Shown here in pieces: positions 26,341-33,615 of a stretch of DNA of 64,000 bases. How positions within the stretch are numbered: position 1 is the first letter of the stretch; every line of letters begins with the position of its first letter. Position numbers and translations under genes: made by a program. Origin of the DNA: Pseudomonas sp. H9 (GTDB lineage Bacteria; Pseudomonadota; Gammaproteobacteria; Pseudomonadales; Pseudomonadaceae); the NCBI RefSeq assembly GCF_004353925.1, contig NZ_SMOK01000025.1, positions 23,825 to 87,824 on the forward strand, written 5' to 3'. The notes beneath the pieces were generated by a model that saw only the letters and a program-made list of their open reading frames with translations, was not told the DNA's origin and did not search any database.

Positions 26341-26694
26341 ATGAAGAAGTTCGCTATTGCTGCCGCTACTGCCACCGCCCTGACCCTGACGCTGGCCAAT
26401 GCGGCATTCGCCCAACAGCCCGCTACCCAGGGTCCGCTGACCGTTGCTGCTGGTGAAATGGACAAAGCAACGGGCGCGACCAAAGACACCTGGATCACGA
26501 CCAAGGTCAAAGCTGATCTGATGACTGAAAAAGGCATCCCAGGCAGCGACATCACAGTCGAGACCAACAAAGGCGTTGTGTCCCTGTCTTCGGATACTCA
26601 AGTGACCAAAGCACAAAAAGAAACTGCGGTCGCTATCACCAAGAAAATTGATGGTGTGACGGCTGTGTCGGCTGATGGTCTGAAAACCGACTAA
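26341..26694 (+). CDS. Periplasmic BON-domain protein
   Basis: The 117-residue protein has a signal peptide (MKKFAIAAATATALTLTLANAAFA, cut near residue 24). It has one BON domain from about 50 to 115 (WITTKVKADLMTEKGIPGSDITVETNKG and GVVSLSS). BON domains occur in OsmY-like and other envelope proteins and are thought to bind phospholipid. I chose the ATG at 26341 because AGGAG lies 8 bp upstream; the GTG at 26332 would overlap that site. It stands alone between the pnp terminator and a REP pair. Confidence 0.85.
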   Translation: MKKFAIAAATATALTLTLANAAFAQQPATQGPLTVAAGEMDKATGATKDTWITTKVKADLMTEKGIPGSDITVETNKGVVSLSSDTQVTKAQKETAVAITKKIDGVTAVSADGLKTD

Positions 26695-26706
26695 ACACGT
26701 GTATCA

Positions 26707-26770
26707 GATCGCGGGGCAAGCCCGCTCCTACCAGTAGAAATCCGGTGGGAGCGGGCTTGCCCCGCGATCG
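26707..26770. repeat. REP pair after the BON-domain gene
   Basis: Inverted REP cores (GATCGCGGGGCAAGCCCGCT and GGGAGCGGGCTTGCCCCGCG) flank a 16-bp spacer, between the convergent BON-domain and DUF748 genes. It may act as a bidirectional transcript end. Confidence 0.9.
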
Positions 26771-26778
26771 CTTTTACC

Positions 26779-29718
26779 TCACTCAGCATCCAGATGCAGC
26801 GGCGTGATCACCCGCCCATCGGCCTCGGCCTGTCCAAGGCTGGCATCAATGAAATAAACCCGATCATCCTCCAGCTTGCCTTTGTCGACCAGGTAGTCCT
26901 TGATGCTGCTGGCCCGAGCCTGGCCCAGCTGACGAAGCAGCAGGGCACTTTCACCCCACGACTTGAGCACCGCATCGCGCAATTGGGTGGTGCGTTGTTC
27001 GCGGTCGAGTTGTTCCCATTCGGCCGGTGGCTGCTGCTTCATACGGGCGCGGTAAATACCTTCAAGCATTGACGGTTTGTCGCCCTCAGGCACCTGCAGG
27101 TCCGCGGCCTGGGCAGGAACTTTGTCGCCACGGCGCTGGAGCATTTTGTAGTAAGTGCTCTGATACTCACGTTCCAGGCGCTGTTGGGCTATCAACGGGC
27201 CGTCGCTGCTCTGAGCACTGGTGCCTTCGATCTCCAGGCGCAGGGCAGGGCGTTCTTTGAGCGCGGCAGCCAGCTTGTCGAGGGCGCTTTTGGCATCGGG
27301 CGCCAGTTCGCTGGAGCCCGCGGCAAAGGCCACACTGCCCAAGTCCTGAGCATCGCCACCGCTGATCAGGCCACCGATGAATTTGAACGGCGCCTGGGCC
27401 GCCCGCAGTACCAGATTGCGCAAGGTTTGCCAGACAATCGGCATGACGCTGAACTGCGGATCGTTCAAATCACCGGTCACTGGTAGTTCGATAGAGATCT
27501 TGCCTTCAGTGTCCTTGAGCAAAGCCACCGCGAGGCGGATAGGCAGGTCGACGGCGTCGGGGCTCTCAACCTTCTCACCCAGTTGCAGTTGTTCGACCAC
27601 GACCTTGTTTTCGGCTTTTAGCTTGCCCTGGGTAATGATGTAGTGCAGATCGATGTTCAACCGGCCTTTGCGGATGCGGAAACCAGCGAATTTGCCTGAG
27701 TAGGGCGTCAGGGTGGTCAACTCGACGCGTTTGAAGCTGGTCGCGATATCCAGGCTGGCCATCGGGTCGAACGGATTCAGTGCGCCTTTAATCGTCACAG
27801 GGGCATAGCGATCCACCTTGCCCTTGATATCGACCTTGGCCGGTTTGGGCTGACGGTTGTCGATAGTGCCAATCTGGCCGTTGAGCTGCTGGATGGCAGT
27901 GGCGAAGTTAGGCGTCAGGCTGAAGTCGGCAAAGTTCGCCGAGCCGTCGTTGATGTCGATCGCGCCTATTCGAATGCCCAGCGGCTTTTCGCTGCTGGCG
28001 GGCGCTTTGGTTTTGGCCTGGCTGCTGGATTGTGTAGTGGCCGGCTGCGGGATCAGCAAGTCATCGACGTTGGTGGTGCGGTCTTCGTTGATCATGAAGC
28101 GCGCGTAGGGCTGCTTCAGGCTGACTTTGCCAATGCTCAGGGCATCACCATGGCGGTAAGACAAACCATCCAGGTTCAACTGCTGCCATTTGACGAAGTC
28201 ACGGTCTTTGATGGTGTCCAGGGTGTGCAGTTGGTTGACTTGTGCCTTGCCATCAATGGTGAAGGCCAGAGGCTCGGTGCTTTTGAGGTCTACTTTAAGA
28301 TCGCTGCCCAGCATGCCGCTGCGCAGTTCCAGGCGTATGAACGGTGTGATGTAGGCCTGGGCGATGCGCAGGTCGATGTCCTGAGTACTGACATTGAGCT
28401 TGGCGGTCACCGGTGCGAGGTTAACCTCACCGGCGGCTTGCAGCTTGCCTTGCTTGCCCACACCGGTGTCGAGCTTCAGGCTGAACGGCGACTGGTTGAG
28501 GCTATCGAAGTTTTGCAGGTCGAGGTTCAGCGGTCCGACATCCAGGGCAACTGGCTCTTTCTGTGAACGGTCGGCCAGATGCACCTGGTAACTGCGCAGT
28601 TGTACATCCTTGAGCAACACCTGCCAGGGCTTGCCGGGCTCGGCAGCTTTTGCTTCTGCTTTGTCAGGCTCGGCGGCGGCAGGCTCGGCTTTCTCTTTCG
28701 GCGTGGCTTTGGCTGGCTGGCTGGCAAACAGTTTCTGCCAGTCGAGTTGTCCATCAGCCTCCAGCGCTGCCCAGGTTTCAAGCTTTTCGCTGCGGATTTT
28801 GCCAACCGTGACCAGTTGCTTGGCGAGGTCTACTGATGTTTCGCTGACATCCAGCTTGGCCAGTCGTACCAATGGGCGGCCATCCGGCGCCTTGATGGCA
28901 AACGGCGCAATGCTCACCGAGGTTTTGTCGAGCAGCAGCTCGGTTTCCTTCGACAAGTTCAGTTTGTAGTGGGTATCGAGGCTGACGACGCCTTCTTCCA
29001 GCACCAGTGGCACTGCGTCGCGCACATACGGCCAAAAGGCCTTCATCTTGCCTTCGGTGACCTTCAGGGTGCCTTCAGAGGCCATCGGCACCAGGCTGAA
29101 GCTACCGCTCCAGTCGATGCGTCCACCGTGAGGCCCGATGGCCACCAGGGTCATGTCCGAGCTGTCGTCAGGCAGGGTGCTGAGGTTTTTCAGTTCCAGG
29201 TTCATCGAGTCGTACAGGAACTCGATAGGCTCACTGGGGCGCAAGTCCTGGAAGTGCAGGTAGCCCTCATTGAGCTTGATGCTGCCAATTCGGACCGGAA
29301 ACGGGTCGCTGGGCGGCTCGTCAGGTTTTGGCTCACTGGGTGGCAACTTGAACAGCTGGCTGAGGTTGAGGCTGCCATCCTTGGCGAACAGCAGCTCGGT
29401 ACGCGGTTTGTCCAGCTCGACGCCCACCAGATGCAGCGCGTCCGTCCACAGACTGTCGAGCTCCAGGTTGGCATACAACCGTTCGAAGCCGACCTGCTCC
29501 TTGCCCGGCTCGCCGATCTGTAGGCCCCACAGGGTCAGCTCGAGGCTGAACGGGTTGAGCTCGATACGATTCAAGTGCGCGGGCACAGTGGCGTAGTTGG
29601 CCAACTGTTGGTTGGCGATTCGCAGTGCCACTCCTGGGAGAATCAGAAAACCAAGCAGGCTATACAGGGCCAAAGCGGCCAACATGGCGCCGAGGGCGCG
29701 TTTCAATCCTTTGTACAT
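26779..29718 (-). CDS. Large AsmA-like/DUF748 envelope protein with OmpA-like C-terminal segment
   Basis: From the ATG at 29718 (MYKGLKRALGAMLAALALYS) the protein has 979 residues; a GTG 15 codons earlier is possible. One N-terminal membrane helix (about 7-30) precedes a long beta-rich region resembling AsmA/DUF748 proteins, which are thought to span the periplasm and move lipids. A linker rich in A, E, K and P lies near residues 350-380. The last 180 residues begin FAAGSSELAPDAKSALDKLA, similar to the start of an OmpA-like peptidoglycan-binding domain. The precise function is unknown. It is monocistronic and converges on the REP pair. Confidence 0.8.
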   Translation of the reverse strand: MYKGLKRALGAMLAALALYSLLGFLILPGVALRIANQQLANYATVPAHLNRIELNPFSLELTLWGLQIGEPGKEQVGFERLYANLELDSLWTDALHLVGVELDKPRTELLFAKDGSLNLSQLFKLPPSEPKPDEPPSDPFPVRIGSIKLNEGYLHFQDLRPSEPIEFLYDSMNLELKNLSTLPDDSSDMTLVAIGPHGGRIDWSGSFSLVPMASEGTLKVTEGKMKAFWPYVRDAVPLVLEEGVVSLDTHYKLNLSKETELLLDKTSVSIAPFAIKAPDGRPLVRLAKLDVSETSVDLAKQLVTVGKIRSEKLETWAALEADGQLDWQKLFASQPAKATPKEKAEPAAAEPDKAEAKAAEPGKPWQVLLKDVQLRSYQVHLADRSQKEPVALDVGPLNLDLQNFDSLNQSPFSLKLDTGVGKQGKLQAAGEVNLAPVTAKLNVSTQDIDLRIAQAYITPFIRLELRSGMLGSDLKVDLKSTEPLAFTIDGKAQVNQLHTLDTIKDRDFVKWQQLNLDGLSYRHGDALSIGKVSLKQPYARFMINEDRTTNVDDLLIPQPATTQSSSQAKTKAPASSEKPLGIRIGAIDINDGSANFADFSLTPNFATAIQQLNGQIGTIDNRQPKPAKVDIKGKVDRYAPVTIKGALNPFDPMASLDIATSFKRVELTTLTPYSGKFAGFRIRKGRLNIDLHYIITQGKLKAENKVVVEQLQLGEKVESPDAVDLPIRLAVALLKDTEGKISIELPVTGDLNDPQFSVMPIVWQTLRNLVLRAAQAPFKFIGGLISGGDAQDLGSVAFAAGSSELAPDAKSALDKLAAALKERPALRLEIEGTSAQSSDGPLIAQQRLEREYQSTYYKMLQRRGDKVPAQAADLQVPEGDKPSMLEGIYRARMKQQPPAEWEQLDREQRTTQLRDAVLKSWGESALLLRQLGQARASSIKDYLVDKGKLEDDRVYFIDASLGQAEADGRVITPLHLDAE

Positions 29719-29809
29719 GTGCGGCGTCGTCTGTCTGGAACGGGAGTGCTTGGAGTATGGCACGTAAAAACGGTTCCGAAGATCGCTCGGAAATGATCAG
29801 GTTTTTGTT

Positions 29810-30826
29810 TTAAAGCTGAAGAATCAGGGTCTTCAGTGGTGGTTGGCCGTCCTGCGACGGAAAGTCGCTGGCCGGTTTGAGTACTTGCCAGTCGCGCACG
29901 GGGCGGCCGGCTTTCTCGGCACAGCGCAGTACTTGCTCGCGCCAGTCGTCGAGATTGACCTTGGCCAGATTGTTACAGCAGATCAGTACGCCGTCTTCGG
30001 CGGTACTCAACAGTGCCGGTTTGAGTAGGCTCTGATAGTCGCGCAGCAGGTCGACGGTGCCGAAAGCGCTCTTGGCCCAGGCTGGCGGGTCGAGAAACAC
30101 CAGATCGAACTCACGCTGTTCCAGGCGCGGGTACGCGGGCAGCTTTTGACCGCGGCGCTGGCTGATCGGCAGGCCGGCAAACTGGCGGATAGCCGGGAAG
30201 TAGTCTGACTGAACAAAGCTCATAGCCGGCAGTTGCGGGTTGAGTGCGGCGTTTTCCTTGCCTACGGCCAGGTTGCCTTCAGCGAAATCCAGATTGCATA
30301 CCTCACGGGCCCCGCCTGCTGCTGCACTGAGACCGACGCCGCAGGTATAGGCAAACAGGTTCAGCACACGTTTGCCGGTACTGTGCTGTTTGACCCAGCC
30401 ACGGGCATTGCGCAGGTCGAGGAACAGTAGCGGATCTTGCCCTGCATGGCGGCCACGCACGCGATAGTTCAAGCCCCATTCATGGCCGACATGATCAGCC
30501 AGGGCTGCTTCGCTGGCCTGAAACACCGGGTCACGGCGATCAATGCGGCTGTTACCTTGCGAGCGATCGTTGTAGACCAGCAACAGTTCCAGGCCCAGTT
30601 GCGCTTCTACCAGCGCCTGCAGCTCAAGCAGCGCGCTAGCCTCAAGCGTCTGGTGGAAGCTCTGTACCATTAGCTGTGGGCCGTAGCGGTCAACGGTCAG
30701 GCCGCTGGCGCCTTCCTGGCTTCCATGAAACAGGCGATAGCAGTCGGTGCCTTGGGCGTGGAGCTCAGCGATAAGGCCCTGGCGGGCGTCGAGGGCGGCG
30801 CGCAGCGCCTGATTCAAGAGGGACAT
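29810..30826 (-). CDS. RlmI-like class I rRNA methyltransferase
   Basis: This 338-residue protein has an N-terminal EEHAD-like region (GLTVDRYGPQLMVQSF) and a SAM-binding core (VLNLFAYTCGVGLSAAAGGA near residue 185). The catalytic motif FDLVFLDPPAWAKS is near 245. It resembles the 23S rRNA methyltransferases RlmI and RlmK but lacks an N-terminal PUA domain, so the exact target base is unclear. It has its own spacers on both sides and is codirectional with the DUF748 gene. Confidence 0.8.
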   Translation of the reverse strand: MSLLNQALRAALDARQGLIAELHAQGTDCYRLFHGSQEGASGLTVDRYGPQLMVQSFHQTLEASALLELQALVEAQLGLELLLVYNDRSQGNSRIDRRDPVFQASEAALADHVGHEWGLNYRVRGRHAGQDPLLFLDLRNARGWVKQHSTGKRVLNLFAYTCGVGLSAAAGGAREVCNLDFAEGNLAVGKENAALNPQLPAMSFVQSDYFPAIRQFAGLPISQRRGQKLPAYPRLEQREFDLVFLDPPAWAKSAFGTVDLLRDYQSLLKPALLSTAEDGVLICCNNLAKVNLDDWREQVLRCAEKAGRPVRDWQVLKPASDFPSQDGQPPLKTLILQL

Positions 30827-30905
30827 GCACGTGGCCTTGGTTTGCGGACGTGCAGTTTATCAGTTCAAGCCAGGGGAGGGGCCGTTGCGGCCCCTCCCGC
30901 TGCAA

Positions 30906-32084
30906 TCAGCGCTCGATAGCCAGGGCTACGCCTTGACCGCCACCGATGCACAGGGTGGCCAGGCCTTTGCTGGCGTCACGTTTGATCATCTCGTGCAGCA
31001 GGGTCACCAGTACCCGGCAGCCCGAAGCACCAATCGGGTGGCCCAGGGCGATGGCGCCGCCGTTGACGTTGACCTTGCTGGCGTCCCAGCCCAGTTCTTT
31101 GCCCACCGACAAGGCCTGGGCAGCGAAGGCTTCGTTAGCTTCGATCAGGTCAAGGTCGGCCAATTCCCAGCCGGCTTTTTCCAGGCAGCGGCGGGTGGCG
31201 CTGACCGGGCCGATGCCCATGATGGCCGGATCGACGCCGGCATTGGCGTAGGCCTTGATACGTGCCAGTACTGGCAGGCCCAGCTGCTGGGCCTTGGCTG
31301 CGCTCATCAGCAGGACGGCGGCGGCGCCGTCGTTGAGTGACGAGGCGTTACCGGCCGTAACTGTGCCGTCCTTCTTGAACGCAGGCTTGAGCTTGCCTAG
31401 CGATTCTGCGGTGGTGCCTGCGCGCGGCTGTTCGTCGGTGGCGAAGGCAATCGGGTCGCCTTTGCGCTGCGGGATCAGGATCGGGGTGATTTCGTCGACA
31501 AAGCGTCGGGCTTCGATCGCGGCAGCGGCTTTCTGCTGGGAGGCAGCGGCGAAAGCATCCTGCTCTTCACGGCTGATGCCGTACTTTTCCACCAGGTTTT
31601 CGGCGGTGATACCCATATGGTAGTCGTTGAAGGCGTCCCACAGGCCATCACTGATCATGCTGTCGATCAGTTGGCTGTGGCCCATGCGCAAACCGGTACG
31701 GGCGCCCGGCATCACGTAGTTGGCCAAGCTCATGTTTTCCTGACCACCGGCGATGATCACCTCGGCGTCACCGCAACGAATGGCCTGGGTAGCCAAGTGC
31801 AGGGCCTTGAGGCCAGAGCCGCAGACTTTGTTCAGGGTCATGGCTGGCACGGCATGGGGCAGGCCGGCCTTGATCGCGGCCTGGCGTGCTGGGTTTTGCC
31901 CGGCACCGGCGGTCAGCACCTGGCCGAGGATCACTTCATCGACCAGTTCGCCGTCGATTCCGGTCAGGGTCAACAATTGGCGAATCACAGCAGCGCCCAG
32001 GTCGACGGCGGGAATGGCAGCCAGCGCTCCCTGGTAACTACCGACAGCGGTCCGGGTAGCGGCAACGATAACAACATCTTGCAT
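30906..32084 (-). CDS. Acetyl-CoA C-acetyltransferase (thiolase)
   Basis: From the ATG at 32084 (MQDVVIVAATRTAVGSYQGA) the protein has 392 residues. The frame stays open 58 codons upstream only because it runs through repeat DNA. Motifs are the nucleophilic Cys in LNKVCGSGLKAL near residue 88, NEAFAAQAL, the His in ALGHPIGASGCR near 350, and the second Cys in LCIGGGQG near 380. It condenses or cleaves acetoacetyl-CoA (PhaA/AtoB type). GAGG lies 9 bp upstream of the ATG. The leader and start codon are repeated twice more upstream in a tandem array. Confidence 0.93.
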   Translation of the reverse strand: MQDVVIVAATRTAVGSYQGALAAIPAVDLGAAVIRQLLTLTGIDGELVDEVILGQVLTAGAGQNPARQAAIKAGLPHAVPAMTLNKVCGSGLKALHLATQAIRCGDAEVIIAGGQENMSLANYVMPGARTGLRMGHSQLIDSMISDGLWDAFNDYHMGITAENLVEKYGISREEQDAFAAASQQKAAAAIEARRFVDEITPILIPQRKGDPIAFATDEQPRAGTTAESLGKLKPAFKKDGTVTAGNASSLNDGAAAVLLMSAAKAQQLGLPVLARIKAYANAGVDPAIMGIGPVSATRRCLEKAGWELADLDLIEANEAFAAQALSVGKELGWDASKVNVNGGAIALGHPIGASGCRVLVTLLHEMIKRDASKGLATLCIGGGQGVALAIER

Positions 32085-32731
32085 GGCGCAGGTCCTCACT
32101 CTTATTCGATTTGGCGTCAGAACAGCACAGGCCCCAGTGGGGCCATCGTAGAGGGCAATGGTGGCACAGATGTGCTGGCTACCGCCAACGGGTAGATCCG
32201 CTAGGCGCGGGCTTGCCCCGCGCTTGCGGTTTGGCTGTCTTAGCGCATCGCGGGGCAAGCCCGCTCCTACCGGGTGTTACGACCCATCCGCCGCCGTGCA
32301 TGGCGCAGGTCCTCACTCTTATTCGATTTGGCGTCAGAACAGCACAGGCCCCAGTGGGGCCATCGTAGAGGGCAATGGTGGCACAGATGTGCTGGCTACC
32401 GCCAACGGGTAGATCCGGTAGGCGCGGGCTTGCCCCGCGCTTGCGGTTTGGCTGTCTTAGCGCATCGCGGGGCAAGCCCGCTCCTACCGGGTGTTACGAC
32501 CCATCCGCCGCCGTGCATGGCGCAGGTCCTCAATCTTATTCGATTTGGCGTCAGAACAGCACAGGCCCTCAGTGGGGCCATCGTAGAGGGCAATGGTGGT
32601 ACAGATGTACTGGCTACCGCCAACGGGTAGATCCGGTAGGAGCGGGCTTGCCCCGCGCTTGCGGTTTGGCTGTCTCGCCGCATCGCGGGGCAAGCCCGCT
32701 CCTACCGGGTGTTACGACCCATCCGCCGCCG
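32081..32731. repeat. Three tandem copies of a 217-bp intergenic unit, each with a REP pair
   Basis: Units start at 32081, 32298 and 32515. Units 1 and 2 are identical except for one base (C/G near 32201 versus 32418). Unit 3 differs at about nine positions, including one inserted T near 32569. Read on the - strand, each unit contains the last codons and stop of the DUF2236 gene, a REP pair, a short hairpin, the thiolase leader, its ribosome site and its ATG. The array is therefore a triplication of the whole spacer between these two codirectional genes. Each copy's internal ATG opens a 40-codon frame (32179-32301 and 32396-32518) that is unlikely to be a real gene. Confidence 0.95.
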
Positions 32732-33577
32732 GGCGCGATGCGCCGAGCCGTCGTGCATGGCCCAGCGCAGCACGGGGGCGGTGGTGTTGATGCCCAGGCG
32801 AATCAGGCGTTGTTGTAACGGATGCTGCCGCAGCTCCAGCATATCGCTGGCCCATGTGGGCAGCAGGTCGATACCCGCCTTCAGCATCAGGCTTGCCACG
32901 GGTTTGGCCAAGCGGCTGGGTGCGGGGGCATCCAGTAGCACCTGGACCACCTCATGACTGCGCTCGTCACACTGCAGTGTCGGGCGCATTGCCTCCAGGT
33001 AGTCGCTCACTTGCTGGCGCGAGCGCGGTACATCGAGGGCACCCAGGCGTTCAGCGATCAGAGCAATTTCGGCGTAATAGGCGTCTTGTTCGGCGAGTGG
33101 CAGGTTCGGGTTGCGGTAGCGCAGGTGGGCGGCAAGAAAGCTGCTGACTTCGGCCACATGCACCCAGGTCAACAGTTCGGGATCGCTGGCGGCGTAGGGG
33201 CGCCCATCGGCGGCGGTGCCGACTACTTGCAGGTGAATGGTACGGACCTTCTCGATCAGCCAATTGGCATCGCCCGTGGCGCCGAAGGTGGTACCGGAGA
33301 TGAACTGGCTGGTGCGGCGCAGCCGGCCAAGCAGGTCGTGGCGAAAGTTGGAGTGGTCCCAAACGCCCGCCAGTGCCAGGGGGTGCAGCAATTGCAGAAG
33401 CAGGGCACTGATGCCACCGATCAGCATGCTTGGGAAGTCGCCGTGTACACGCCAGCTGGCACTATCAGGGCCGAACAGCCCGGGATCGCCTTTGGGATTT
33501 TCCAGATCAAGTTGCCCCAGGGACAAGCCGGTCAGGCTCATCACCTGGGTTTCGATGCGGCGGCGTATCGCTTCCAT
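32702..33577 (-). CDS. DUF2236 / MpaB-like oxygenase family protein
   Basis: This 291-residue protein has DUF2236 features: FGPDSASWRVHGDFPSMLIG near residue 35, the His-containing LLQLLHPLALAGVWDHSNF near 60-80, and TWVHVAEVSSFLAAH near 137. The family includes latex/rubber oxygenases and fungal MpaB, with a predicted haem or metal site; the substrate here is unknown. Its last residues, RRRMGRNTR, and its stop codon lie inside the third repeat unit. It starts 38 bp after acs in the same direction and is probably co-transcribed with it. Confidence 0.8.
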   Translation of the reverse strand: MEAIRRRIETQVMSLTGLSLGQLDLENPKGDPGLFGPDSASWRVHGDFPSMLIGGISALLLQLLHPLALAGVWDHSNFRHDLLGRLRRTSQFISGTTFGATGDANWLIEKVRTIHLQVVGTAADGRPYAASDPELLTWVHVAEVSSFLAAHLRYRNPNLPLAEQDAYYAEIALIAERLGALDVPRSRQQVSDYLEAMRPTLQCDERSHEVVQVLLDAPAPSRLAKPVASLMLKAGIDLLPTWASDMLELRQHPLQQRLIRLGINTTAPVLRWAMHDGSAHRARRRMGRNTR

Positions 33578-33615
33578 GGTTACCTGCGTGCGAGGCAGCC
33601 ACGAAGCGCTGCCGG

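Noticed and set aside
23848..26616. 922-codon open frame antisense to pnp and the BON gene
   Set aside because: It runs through pnp, its terminator and a promoter region; codon bias explains its length.
32179..32475. Overlapping frames in the tandem array (MPRDALRQPN and MHGGG types)
   Set aside because: They arise from repetition of REP and leader DNA. They are discussed as decoy starts but not called as genes.
32081..32731. CRISPR array
   Set aside because: The units are 217 bp long and nearly identical throughout. There are no short repeats with unique spacers and no cas genes.
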